Shown one piece after another: positions 10,912-20,907 of a stretch of DNA of 64,000 bases. Position numbers and translations under genes: made by a program. How positions within the stretch are numbered: position 1 is the stretch's first letter; every line of letters begins with the position of its first letter. Source of the DNA: Ilyonectria destructans (lineage: Eukaryota > Ascomycota > Sordariomycetes > Hypocreales > Nectriaceae); NCBI GenBank assembly GCA_020740775.1, contig JAHEWK010000002.1, positions 4,092,001 to 4,156,000 on the forward strand. Direction: 5' to 3'. The notes under the pieces were generated by a model, which saw only the letters and a list, made by a program, of their open reading frames with translations, did not search any database and was not told the origin of the DNA.

Positions 10912-12241
10912 GACATGCTTCGAGAGCAGAGGAGAAATCTTGGGGATCTGGCTCGAAGAACGATAGATATATCTGCTGTTAGTCTTGCTCCAGTACTCAG
11001 GGGCGTTCCGCGGAATCAAAATTCGGGCGTCTTTTTGGGACGATATTTCTTAGGCCTTGATTGCGTGGTGGCCATCATTTATGAAGACTTTTTAGTCTAC
11101 TACCCTTCAATTAACCAGCAAAAATCCCCCTTGAACCATCTCGCTGAGATATCAGGTATGTGCTATAGTGACTTCTGAGACCATATCCACCTCCCATTAC
11201 ACTTGTTCCTGTAGGTACTTGACTACTTTTCTAGGATTTGGCTGAGCAGGCAAACCAAGGTGACGCAACGCAGTCAAGGCCCCCTCCTCGATCGTCTCGG
11301 CCACAGTCTTCCCATCCCAAAGCGTGAAGATGAAGGGACCGGGGTGATAATTTCCCTTCCTCGTGTTCGGCTTACTCAACTCACGGTTCGAGACTAGTGG
11401 TCAATTCAATAGTAGGAATCTGAACCCCACAACAGGTTCGCGTGGGATGCAAGGTCCCAGGAGAGATGCTCTTTTTAAGTGGTCACTTCCCGAGCAACTT
11501 ACCGACTACTTGGATAGCGCTGCACGTCATGACGCAGGTCCAAATCCACTCTGTCTCTGCTATCCGGGGGAGTGTGTGTAGTAGATAAGCATGACAGATC
11601 ACAGGGGCAAAGATGAGATTCCAAGTAGCCCTTTTCTCCGATTCACCTGAAAGAAAGCCTCGACCATGACATGCAGCGCGCATGAATTTGACTTCTCCAG
11701 CTTCACAGCAGAGCCAAGGTGCGATATGTAGACTCTTTGCGAATCACAACTATGAAACTGGCTGACAGGGTCGAGAGAGGTACCAAGCAGTTCTTGAGAG
11801 GCGACAGGTAATGTATACTGTTAATAACCACAAATGTGCTGAAGAAATGAACATTTTTATACCAGAGACATTGGAAATCTTGGTGATTGAGTACATGGTA
11901 GCCTCGCTCCTATACCTGAGACTCAGGGGTTGCTGATGAGGTATCACAGCTTTACGTTTTTTTTTGTTGATGCATGGTGAGAATCACAGCTTGTTGAGAC
12001 TCGGTTGGCGAATAATCTTTGCGCAAGCGTCTGTAAATCAAGACACAACCTCACCTTCGGCCAGTATAAAGTCCCCATCAAAGAGCACAAAATTAACCAA
12101 TACAATCAACCCCTGTATCTAAATCCCATCTCGGACAGGCAAAGTCAACCAACCTACATCCTCGACCGTCTAGGATTTCAACTCACTCATGACAGCATCC
12201 CAAGATCACATTGTGGAGACAAGAGCAAGTTGAGAAAGAAA
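10912..12241. other. Spacer between seven-cysteine copies A and B
   Basis: About 1.3 kb. The minus strand carries fragments of an unrecognised spliced gene (listed separately, 11197-11843). The right end holds the presumed promoter of copy B: gaatcacag at 11981-11989 and ttcggccagt running into a TATAAA box at 12056-12070, both shared with copy D's promoter. Confidence 0.5.
11197..11843 (-). pseudogene. Fragments of an unrecognised spliced gene
   Basis: The minus strand shows several protein-like segments joined by plausible splice sites. The last segment (about 11197-11395, ending PRKVVKYLQEQV) contains GNYHPGPFIFTLWDGKTVAE. A 3' splice site precedes it, and a GTAAGT donor at about 11502 joins it in frame to a segment with TEWIWTCVMTCSAIQVV, itself preceded by a TTTCTTTCAG acceptor at about 11647. 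Upstream, another frame carries LPVASQELLGTSLDPVSQF and GSAVKLEKSNSCALHVMVEA. I could not join that frame to the next without a stop, so this may be a decayed gene or an intact gene whose exons I have not resolved. No family is recognised. It is not similar to the seven-cysteine proteins around it. Confidence 0.3.
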
Positions 12242-12427
12242 ATGTGCACCATCGTCAATCAACTATACAAGTGCCCTCGTTGCCGCTGCCCCGTTCGTAC
12301 TGAGAAATTCTTGGAGGCATGTGAGCAAGCACAGCGGTCTCGCCAATATTGCTCCACCAAGGCTGAGGCTACAAGAGAAAAATGGGCAGAGAGAGACCAA
12401 TGTCCGTGGTGCCTAGGACAAGACTGA
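12242..12427 (+). CDS. Seven-cysteine small protein, copy B (61 aa)
   Basis: Second member of the tandem family and the shortest. Cysteines at 2, 11, 14, 27, 37, 54 and 57 match copy A position for position with no gap; an extra Cys lies at 16. The C-terminal knuckle is CPWC, identical to copy C. The frame is open for 79 codons upstream, but the start is placed at the AAAATGTGC context because all five copies begin Met-Cys at an equivalent point. No introns, signal peptide or membrane segment. Promoter candidates are a TATAAA at 12065-12070 and the ttcggccagt element just before it. Function unknown; zinc binding is an inference from the paired CxxC motifs. Confidence 0.72.
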   Translation: MCTIVNQLYKCPRCRCPVRTEKFLEACEQAQRSRQYCSTKAEATREKWAERDQCPWCLGQD

Positions 12428-12709
12428 GATAGTTCCAAGGCATCTGGGATCGTCGTTGATAGGCTATCAGAACATATATCGTTGTGGTGGACTGCAAAGG
12501 AGCTCGGATTCTCGAGGGTCGGGGGGTGAATCACCTTTGGCGAATCTCTATATCATAACACAAATCACACTTCTCTATCAATATAAACCGGTCCTTGAAC
12601 ACACAACCTAAGTGTACAGTAATATAACCAAGTCCCCCAACAACCAACTCCCGCCGCTCCAGTATCACCACTCTTCGCTTCCAATCTACCACACCATAAA
12701 ACAAGTAAA

Positions 12710-12916
12710 ATGTGCTATAAGGTGACTCAACATTGCTTCTGCGAAGCCTGCAGCCAGATTGTTCGCACCTCGTACTTCGACGAGTTTTGCAATAGGGCAA
12801 GGGTCACCAATACACCTTGCAACCCCATGGCTACTGATATACGACTCCCGACTGTCGATAAATCGCAGTGCCCGTGGTGCTACGCAAAGAGCCGGGAATC
12901 AGAGACTACTACATAG
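12710..12916 (+). CDS. Seven-cysteine small protein, copy C (68 aa)
   Basis: Third tandem member. The seven family cysteines are at 2, 11, 14, 27, 37, 54 and 57, and an eighth replaces the usual Tyr at 9. The C-terminal knuckle is CPWC as in copy B, followed by a short polar tail rich in Ser, Glu and Thr. The start is the AAAATGTGC context seen in B, D and E. The gene begins 282 bp after copy B ends, with a TATAAA-like element at about 12582-12588. Outside the cysteines, identity with neighbours is low, which argues for old duplication with selection on the cysteine frame. Function unknown. Confidence 0.72.
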   Translation: MCYKVTQHCFCEACSQIVRTSYFDEFCNRARVTNTPCNPMATDIRLPTVDKSQCPWCYAKSRESETTT

Positions 12917-13186
12917 GTAGGTAACGCGGTAGCATGATCTACATGCGCATTTGTTGACCGGGATGGGCTGTAGAGATCACGACTTCTTGGGAGTCATGTT
13001 GCGAATCACAGTTAGACAGGCACTATATATAAAGACGTAAATTCCTCCTCCTCGGCCAGTTCAAACCAATTCTCCTAAGCAAAGTACAAAACAAAGTACC
13101 CAAGCCATCACCAGCCCAGCCCTATCTCGCTAATCTCAACCACTTCCACGCCTTACTCTAACTCATAACAAAGGTAAACAAGCAAA

Positions 13187-13420
13187 ATGTGCGCCACAAT
13201 CACCTGCCATTACACCTGCGATAAATGCAGCGCGATACTAAAGGTCAGGACACACCTTGAGCGGTGCCCACCAAAGAGGGATCACGACCTAGAACCGTGT
13301 GCGGACGCCCCCCCTGAGACTGTTGTCCACATGCAATCTTGGGGGCTGTGTCCGACGTGTACAGCAATTATGATTGCTGAATATGAGGCCTCCCGTGAAC
13401 AGCCAAAACCTCAGGAATAG
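13187..13420 (+). CDS. Seven-cysteine small protein, copy D (77 aa)
   Basis: Fourth and longest tandem member. Cysteines at 2, 11, 14, 27, 38, 55 and 58: the same scaffold with a single residue inserted between the fourth and fifth cysteines. It shares with copy E an extra Cys at position 8 in the N-terminal MCxTxTC motif, which together with alignable flanks marks D and E as the youngest pair. The C-terminal knuckle is CPTC, followed by a 19-residue Glu/Pro/Lys-rich tail. A clear TATATATAAAG lies about 160 bp upstream (13024-13034) and ctcggccagt at 13051-13060 matches the element before copy B. The start is in AAAATGTGC. Function unknown. Confidence 0.72.
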   Translation: MCATITCHYTCDKCSAILKVRTHLERCPPKRDHDLEPCADAPPETVVHMQSWGLCPTCTAIMIAEYEASREQPKPQE

Positions 13421-13574
13421 ATGAGTTGACTTTCGTTCCAGAATCTCTTGTTGATGGGTTTCTTGTTTAGAAGATAGCTGTCGCTGAGGGTGTGAATTTA
13501 TACGCAAGCCATCACTAGTCAAGTCCGTCTCGCTAATCCGTTGACTTAGGTCGTCATAAAAGGACACGCGCAAA

Positions 13575-13781
13575 ATGTGCACCACAGTCACATGTTTTTA
13601 TTACTGCAGTCTTTGTGGCGTAGTAGTCAGTATCCGGACATTCCCTGACTTGTGTGAGGAAGCGAAGGCCCGGGAACAAGAGTGCGATATCAGCCCCCCC
13701 GAAGAAAGGACTCACGCCGTATCCTTCTGGTTTTGTGAGACGTGCTCGCAACCTGCTCCTGATCAAGAAAACAACAACTAG
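13575..13781 (+). CDS. Seven-cysteine small protein, copy E (68 aa)
   Basis: Fifth tandem member, only 154 bp after copy D. Cysteines at 2, 11, 14, 27, 37, 54 and 57, plus the Cys at 8 shared with D. The C-terminal knuckle is CETC. The tail is acidic and Asn-rich. The start context CAAAATGTGC is as in D. The upstream sequence (caagccatcactag ... tctcgctaatc) aligns with that of D (caagccatcaccag ... tctcgctaatc), and the 3' flanks also align (ttgatgggtttcttgtttag versus tttatgggtcttttgattag), so gene and flanks were copied together. Function unknown; likely intracellular. Confidence 0.72.
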   Translation: MCTTVTCFYYCSLCGVVVSIRTFPDLCEEAKAREQECDISPPEERTHAVSFWFCETCSQPAPDQENNN

Positions 13782-14450
13782 TTGATGATGGATGAATTGG
13801 CTTTCTTCTCATAATCTCATGTTTATGGGTCTTTTGATTAGTCCATAGAGTCTGAAAATCCATAGTTACGCGTTGAACAAAGAGACATTAAAAGCATAGG
13901 TATTCTTTATCCTCGTGATTGAGTACATATCCGCAAACACCATCTTCTCATCTCTCCAGTCATTCATTAGATTTTACATGCGCGTCCCTCTGCAAGCCGA
14001 GGAAACCCATCATCCAAGGTAGACCGCCAAGTGCGTATTTGCATCCCATATTTTTTCAACCACACCCAAAACTCCCTAAAAATATCAAGACAAGGCTCCA
14101 TCCGCGTCCTCATCTTGCCTTGGTAGATGAGGCGCGCCAAAAGCCACCCTTGCCGCCACATTCATGCATGAAACTCCTCCCAAGGCCTGTCCCTCTATAT
14201 TAAGGGGTCCTGCTTTGCTCTATCTGTTTGAAAAGACGGGAAATGTGTCTTCTCTGTTATGTCCTGCCGATTTATATCCGCCCGTCGTGTGTGTCGTGTG
14301 TGTTTGAGTAAATCCGTCATTGGTTAAGACAGGGAGGTGGCGATGCAATTCTAATGCTCCGCCTCTTTTGCAAGCATGGCCAAAATAGATTCTTCCATCC
14401 TCATTCATGGATCGAAGTCCATGACCATTTTGCCAGTTCGTGTAGCAAGT
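13782..14450. other. Intergenic, right edge of the seven-cysteine island
   Basis: The first 70 bases are homologous to the 3' flank of copy D. No further copy or remnant of the family is visible, and no other gene is recognised. The right end is the 3' UTR side of the minus-strand phosphotransferase gene. Confidence 0.45.
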
Positions 14451-15877
14451 TTACTGAGCCTTCTTGCCGTTGGTCTGGACAGTCTCCTCGACGTAGGGGT
14501 GCTTGATGGTCAGGCACCAGATGTCAAGGTAGTCACAGATGGTGACAATGACATCAACGACGAAGCTACCGTAAACACCGATGGCGGTACCAAGCATCAT
14601 AAACATGAAGGCGACTTGGTAGACGCCGTCACCAAGAGCGCTAGGCCAGCCAAAGGCAAAGTGTTGCTGCAGGATGGGGCCCACGGAGTCGGCAACCCCA
14701 AAGACGAGGAGCAGGCCCAGGACGTTCCAGTAGGGGAAGCGCAGGTGGACGAGGTGAGCGGTGATGATCTGACCAACGCTGTAGGCGTTGACAAAGCCGG
14801 CGAAGAGGGCAAAGGGGATGAGATGGCACTCGCGGATCTTGGGCTGCAGGTAGAGGTAGGCAACGATCATAGACCAGACAGAAATAAAGGGGATGAGGCC
14901 GAGGAGGGCGCCACGAGAGCGGTCGCCACGGGCACGACGGACGCGGATGACGTTTCGGGAGGACTCAAAGGCGTTGAAGGCGACCACGACGAGGCCCTGG
15001 ACGAGGTACCACTCGGAGAAGGAGCGCTCGTAGACGAAGGGGGGGAGGCCAAGGGTCTCAGGGACACCGAGAGTGCGGAGCATGCTCTGCTGCCAGAAGT
15101 GGGCGCCGCCCAGGTAGCCGGTGAGGGCGTAGACGCCAACAATAATGATGACGCCCTCGACAGGGCCGTTGATGATGCCGAGGGTGAGCGTCTTGGTGTG
15201 ATACGTCTCCCAAGTCTGAACGTAGAAGGTAGCAAGGGCTGCGAGTGGCGGGTTAGCAAAACCGTGGTGTAAAGGTGGAATTCACTCAGAGGCACTTACA
15301 TGCGAACAGCATGGCGACGGTGTACCAGCTTTGGCCCATGTTCTGGGAGGCGGCGAAGATGAGGACCTCGAGGGTGGTGTTGAGGGCGTCGACGCCGTGA
15401 TCGAAAAGCTCACCAAGAGGGCCGGACTGTCTAGTTCGTCGTCTGTTGTGCCATGATGTCAGTTTCGGTTATGCAGTCGTTAGGCCCCTCCACCAAGTCC
15501 CCTCGACTCCCACATGCAAGAACAAGACGCGCAGAGGGGCGTGGGGGACAAAGAGAGACATGTACTTACGCCTGCGATCCATCAACGGCGTCAAAAGTCT
15601 GGTACAGAAACAAGCCGACGGCCCAACTATAGTAGACCCACGAGGGGCAATCCTGGTCGAGCGTGGGGTTGTACCACAGCATGGTGAGGAAGTTTGCGAC
15701 AACGAAGGAGAAGCCGGTGAGGGTGATGAGGTTGGGCGCCATGCTCATGGGAAAGCATTTGATGACGACGTTTGTGTAGAACGGCTTCAGCACGTACTTG
15801 GACAGCAGCGAATTGTCCACGCCAGAGTACTTGTACTCCTTGAGCGCGGGGAGCTCGCGTTGCCGTACGTAGACCAT
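14451..15877 (-). CDS. Choline/ethanolamine phosphotransferase (CDP-alcohol phosphotransferase)
   Basis: Last step of the Kennedy pathway: transfers phosphocholine or phosphoethanolamine from the CDP-alcohol to diacylglycerol in the ER membrane. Three exons on the minus strand, 15877-15570, 15442-15300 and 15238-14451, with both introns starting GTAAGT; product 412 aa. The family motif DGx2ARx8Gx3Dx3D is complete across the first splice junction (D99 G100, A103 R104, G113, D117, D121), which confirms the splice. About seven to eight hydrophobic segments follow. The protein ends KKAQ, a KKXX dilysine ER-retrieval signal. Size and motif fit yeast Cpt1/Ept1; which head group is preferred cannot be told from sequence. 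Confidence 0.93.
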
Positions 15878-17225
15878 CTTGGCTGTAGTGTCTTGTATCT
15901 GTCGCGGTCCAGCTTCTTGCGTCTTCGTGACTCTTGTATGGGAGAAACGGTCGGTCGGTGAGGTTTTCGGGAGGAAGCGGAGAATCGGTCGGTCGAGTGC
16001 AGACTTGTTGGAACGGTGTCTTTGGCGGTGGAGGATCTCGTTCGATTCGCTTTTCAAGCTCCGCTTTGTCTCAACTCCAGGGCCTGGCGTGCAGCACACA
16101 CTAGAGAAATGCCGTCAAGGGAAACACAACCGCAGGACAGCAGCGGCGCAGCAGGGAAATCGTTCCGGCTCGTCCGAGTGTGTTTACGGAATCGAAATGT
16201 CGTCGCTTGCAAGACACGAGCAGTTGAAAGGAGAGAAAGTCAATACGAACTGCGCCAAAGCCAAAGCCACGAGAGTCGAACAAGGCAAAAGTGGGTCGGC
16301 AGGTGATTTCACGGGCAGCCGGGTAGACGGTTAGACCGTTGCTTCCACGCGGGTCGGAGTGTCGGACTCGGGGAATGTGGATGTCGCGTCTTTGATGTGC
16401 TGTTCTCTTTTTTTTCCTCGGGCGGGAAATTTGACACCTGCAATGCGCGTGCGCGCAAGACCAGGACCCCCCCGATAACTCGATAAGATAAGGGGCAGGG
16501 GGTAATAATAAAACCGGTCTTGTCCTCGACGTCATGGACATGGCGCACAAGTGACAAGTGACACGCTCACACGCTGACACGCGACCCACATCCACTTAAA
16601 CTTGGTCCTGCAAACCTCTTGGCTTGTGCGAATCAACTTGTTTTACCTTGCGCTAACAAACGGGCCGCCAACATTTTAGCTCCTCTCTGAATGTCAGAGA
16701 CAATTTCATGTGCTCAATGTGACTCTACAACCTCGTCGCGTGACACCGAAACCCCTATCAATGCCATTGTCGCCATCCAATGAAATCATCATCTCCTACC
16801 CCCATCACATTCCCACGAATACAGTAGGTTGGCCTCATACCAATCCGATGACAATAACCGCATCTGCCTCTGCATTGGTGACTGTTGGAGCTGCTTTACT
16901 TCTGATCTACTACTCCAACGACGCCATCGCCACATCACCCTCACATTCCATCGTTGCCAACAAGTCCAAGCCCCGTCCAAATTCGCTCCCAACGTTGATG
17001 CCATTCCTGATGCCTCCAAAGAGGTCTGCTATCTGTCCACCTGTCGTAATAGCCTAAGTTACTATCAATAGCGAACAATCAAATTACACTCCTGCAACCC
17101 TCGTCCTCAAAAGCCGTCCTTGTAATACGATTACTCCGTCCAAAAACCATCCAACCCTCCCCAGCCAAGCATCAAAGAAATGCAAGACCCAGACACATCC
17201 CCAGAACTACTATTCCTTGTATCCC
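15878..17225. other. Intergenic, phosphotransferase promoter to 3' end of 598 aa gene
   Basis: About 1.3 kb. It contains the divergent upstream region of the phosphotransferase and the 3' flank of the next minus-strand gene. Frames in it are short and overlapping, and no RNA gene is recognised. Confidence 0.45.
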
Positions 17226-19022
17226 TTACTGCCCACCATCGACCTTCTTTCCAAACAACGACTGGCTACCCCAGTTGCCTTGTCCGACCGCCTGGCCACT
17301 CGCTCGCCCACTTGCCTGCTCACCCGATGTCTCTGCCCGCTTCTCCGTCTGCAGCAACCCGCTCTTACACGAATCCACCTCCACATGCCGGAGCACCGAT
17401 GCAAATGCCATGTTCAACAATGGTTTGGCATGTTCCGCCACCGACATTCGGTTGGCCTCGGTAATATCGATTGGCCCGTACTGGTCTTTGGTCTTCAGAG
17501 GACGGCCATCTCCAATAGCCCCAAATGTCTTCCCTGCCCCTCGATGACGTGCCTCATCCACAACGTCTTCCATGGTCTTGCCCAAGAAATCAGCACCGGC
17601 GTGCCAGTCCCGGTTAATCTTCTCATTTCGAGATGCAATCACATCGTCTGTCAGGCGGTCAGTCCCAGGCTTCCACGGTCCTGCCATTCTGGCCGAAAGA
17701 GGAGTCCAATTTGTGTGAAAGGGCTCGGATGGCCATGTCCAGGTGGGTAGAAACATCCCCTTGTGATATTGATGCTCCTGGTTCCACGAAGCCATCATGG
17801 CATGCTGGTCATTGGTGCCCGCAAACACATCGTCGGTGGACGAAATCATCTTCTTCAGGACTGCCATTGGGCGAGCCTCGGGGCTCGAGGATCCAGCGGC
17901 TCTGTACACCGACGAAGCGGAATCCGAAACAAACTCCAAATCATCGATGCCAGCCTGCACCAAGGTGTGCTGGGTCAAGGCAGACATGTTCTCGTCGTCG
18001 TCGTCATCATCATTCCCGCCATTTCGCGACGCGACGTTTGGTTGCAGAGCCTTAAATGTTGATTCAAATGTCGATGGGCGATACTGGCGTTGGCCGGGAG
18101 GCCCAGCAGTCAAAGGCCGGGGCACACCAGGCCCGGACGCCAGAGTCATCGATGTGGTAGTCGACGTGGATGTGGACGTGGGGGTAGATGTTGGGTGAGC
18201 AGTGTTGCCATGGCTAGCCATCTCGCTCAACGGCGAGCTTTCAAGCTGAAAAGTTGTCGACCGGTTGAAGCCAGGCTTGAGGTGAGACTCTTCCTGAACC
18301 TTTCGGAGGGCAAGGGGATCCGACTGAGCCGGTCTCAAGGACGTAGGCGAGACGGAAACCTTCTTCAGGATCTCAGGTTGACCAAAAGACCGGTTCCGTG
18401 GAGAAGATGGTGCATGATTGCGGATCACTTCGGACAAGCCGCTCAGCGTTGGCTTTGCTCCGCGAAGAAGGGCCTTCTGAGCCCTCTTCTGGTTCGGATT
18501 TGGGTACGAAGCCAGGTTGTGAAGAGACTTTACCGTCATATTCATCAATGGATCCATTCCCAGGTCACTTTCATCGTCGCTTTCTTCGCTCCCATCCCCA
18601 TCGGTATATTTGTCTCGGTCGAGTTCAGAGAAAAAAGAGGAGAATGTGGTATCACCAGCACGCAGACGAGGGACCTGCGCCGACATGTTGGCGCTAAAGT
18701 GGTCGGGGTCGTTGAATGGAGTGCTGGCACGATCGTAGTTCTGCTGCAGAGGAGTATACTGATGAACCGCGGTGGTACGACCGGTACCGGTCTTGAGCGG
18801 CAGCGTTGCGAGGAACGACTTCGGCAGGAGCGCCAGGTTGCCGTGAGGGCCCCCGGCCGCCCACTTGAGGGAGCGACCTCTGCGAGTAGGGGGTTGCAGA
18901 GGCTGGGAAGAGCTGGGGTTGTAAAGTGTGCCGGCGGTGGTGTAAGTAAGCTGCTGGGATGCCGACGAGGGCGCCGTGGCAGTGGATGAAGTGATGGTGC
19001 TTAGCGTAGACACGGTGTCCAT
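17226..19022 (-). CDS. Conserved-looking fungal protein of unknown function (598 aa)
   Basis: Single uninterrupted frame of 598 codons; I do not recognise the family. The first 370 residues are low-complexity and probably disordered: Ser/Thr/Pro-rich N-terminus, an acidic patch around DGDGSEESDDESD, and a Ser/Thr run (about 275-295). From about 345 the composition becomes that of a folded region, with SALTQHTLVQAGIDDLEFV and then a Trp-rich stretch (FLPTWTWPSEPFHTNW) and RNEKINRDWHAGADFLGKT, ending in an Ala/Ser/Gly tail. No transmembrane segment or signal peptide. The start is the first ATG, preceded by ggtgtcc. The unbroken length and the ordered C-terminal block argue that it is a real gene. 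Confidence 0.75.
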   Translation of the reverse strand: MDTVSTLSTITSSTATAPSSASQQLTYTTAGTLYNPSSSQPLQPPTRRGRSLKWAAGGPHGNLALLPKSFLATLPLKTGTGRTTAVHQYTPLQQNYDRASTPFNDPDHFSANMSAQVPRLRAGDTTFSSFFSELDRDKYTDGDGSEESDDESDLGMDPLMNMTVKSLHNLASYPNPNQKRAQKALLRGAKPTLSGLSEVIRNHAPSSPRNRSFGQPEILKKVSVSPTSLRPAQSDPLALRKVQEESHLKPGFNRSTTFQLESSPLSEMASHGNTAHPTSTPTSTSTSTTTSMTLASGPGVPRPLTAGPPGQRQYRPSTFESTFKALQPNVASRNGGNDDDDDDENMSALTQHTLVQAGIDDLEFVSDSASSVYRAAGSSSPEARPMAVLKKMISSTDDVFAGTNDQHAMMASWNQEHQYHKGMFLPTWTWPSEPFHTNWTPLSARMAGPWKPGTDRLTDDVIASRNEKINRDWHAGADFLGKTMEDVVDEARHRGAGKTFGAIGDGRPLKTKDQYGPIDITEANRMSVAEHAKPLLNMAFASVLRHVEVDSCKSGLLQTEKRAETSGEQASGRASGQAVGQGNWGSQSLFGKKVDGGQ

Positions 19023-20907
19023 GGTCGATTTCAGATTGGCATTATCCTGCTTGCCAAAGATAGAGATGTCTTTGGAGGTGCTGTGGAATATCTGGGGAAG
19101 GCGCTAGTTAGATTCAATTCGAAATCATTGAGGCAGCTCGGTGTGCATCACTGCTGTCTCTGTCGATGTGGGAAGGCGACGTGATTCAAGGTGAGAAAGG
19201 GGCGGCAAGGCGAAAGGAGGGCACAGCCAAGACTGCGAAAGGAGCGTCAAGTCGTTCAATCCGTCGTCATTTCTGAAGAGCGGAGTTTTCTTGAAGGGCG
19301 AAGGTTATAATGACAAGTGAGCGTCGTGTTGGAGAGAGAACGATGAAGGTGGAGAGATGCCGGGGAGGAGAGACGTGGAAAGTGAGAAGGGAGTGAGGTG
19401 AGGTTCGCGGAAATGGTTTGTGACCAGGCAGCCGTAGCCTTCCCCAAAAACGAGCATGCAGGTTTGTTGGGAGCGGGAGGGAAAGTGAACAAGGAAAACT
19501 GCAAGAGGGAAGGAGCAGGTGGGAAGGAAGGCAGGAAGCCGAAAGCTGAATCGGCAGGTACCCGGGGTTGCGGGAAGGTGCGCGCGAGGCTTACCAAAAT
19601 CCAAAATTGCTGCCCAAAATTCAAAGATGGCAAAGGTAAAATTAGACTCGGCCGTCAGAAGGGTGCAGGTCAAGGGAAATAGATCGCGAAAGATGCCAGG
19701 TGGATGTTTGAAATGGTGCGAGAACTCTCAGAGGTTTCGCAAGGGAGGTGAGTGCTTCGAAGTGCTTCGAAATGCACCGAATGCCCCTCACCTTTCTACT
19801 TCGCCGCTCAGATGTTGGTGGGTTTGGTCTGAATCACAGGGTATATTAAGATAGATGAAGGATAAAGGAGGGAAAGGAAGTCCTCGGGTCAAGGGGACTC
19901 GAGATATCACAGCCCACGATGTAAGGGCCCAAAGACGGAAAGATCGCGGCTCCTACAGTTCGTTGGAAAAGACTGTCGAGTTTATTAATTTCGTCGCTGT
20001 GTGCAAATAAATGAAAGCTCGAGCAAGCAAGCAAGTGAATGAACGAATGACTGGAAGCCGACGTGGTCTCGTCAACTGGCAGACAGCTGGCAGCCGATGC
20101 GGCACTCACGGCCAGTTTCGGCCAAGGTGTTCAGCACTCGCTGTCTTGTGAACGCCCCTTCAAAACCTGCATACACCGTGAGTTCATTTCACAAATCAAA
20201 CGGAAATCAGGTGACTAAAGGCCTCGTTCATCAGCCATCTTTAACTGATCACTACCTCGTTTATCCTACTCGTTGACCTCCGTCCGCCTCGTCCTCTCAG
20301 CTAAGCCAACTCTCCAATCCTCACGTCTCATGCCCTCCACCAACACCTTGCAGAGACTAAAGATAATACCAATTACAGTAGCTCGTCTCCCCCACTCTTC
20401 AGGAACCAGCCCTTACTCCGATGCGGCAGGGTTCAATCCCTCCCATCCTTCTTCTGACAACCACGTGCCAAACGCTCATGTTTGCGTCATCGAGCACCGT
20501 CAGCATCATATTGTCGTGTTTCCTCACAAAGGCGAGGTCCCCGGGCTGTTCCAGACCACCGAAAGAAAATCAAGAAAAGGTGACATGAAAGAATTTTATA
20601 TGCTCGAGAAACTCCGTAGCCAAGGTCAAAAGTGTAGTTACCCAGACAAAGAAGGAGCCAAGGCAGCGTAGGCAACAATCCAGAGGGTTTTCCCTTTAAA
20701 GTTCAAGAGGTAGTAGAGGGATCGTGTCGAATAGTAGTGTAAAAGAAATTGCCCCGGAAGAAAGGGCCGTCGAATGATGGATTATGTTCAAACGTTGGGA
20801 ACACCATGAGCGGTTGAGCTCGATATCCGGTAAAGGATCGAACCGGAAATGCCCACCGGGCAAAAGAAAATTTATGTACGACTGGTCAAGGAATGGCAGG
20901 TATCTCC
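19023..20907. other. Intergenic, 598 aa gene promoter to palI 3' end
   Basis: About 1.9 kb. The left part is the purine-rich (on plus strand) leader of the minus-strand gene. A 132-codon frame at 20273-20671 has no ATG start and no recognisable content. No gene called. Confidence 0.45.

Noticed and set aside
12005..12241. Upstream extension of seven-cysteine copy B
   Set aside because: The frame is open, but all five family members begin Met-Cys at the equivalent codon and the extension covers the TATA box shared with copy D.
14376..15272. 298-codon plus-strand ORF
   Set aside because: It is the antisense shadow of the choline/ethanolamine phosphotransferase exons; Asp/Glu/Gly-rich composition arises from the reverse frame of membrane-protein codons.
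20421..20436. tRNA T-loop-like word gggttcaatccc
   Set aside because: No matching acceptor or D-arm within 70 nt.
20273..20671. 132-codon plus-strand ORF
   Set aside because: It starts at TTG rather than ATG and has no recognisable protein content; probably chance in the palI 3' region.
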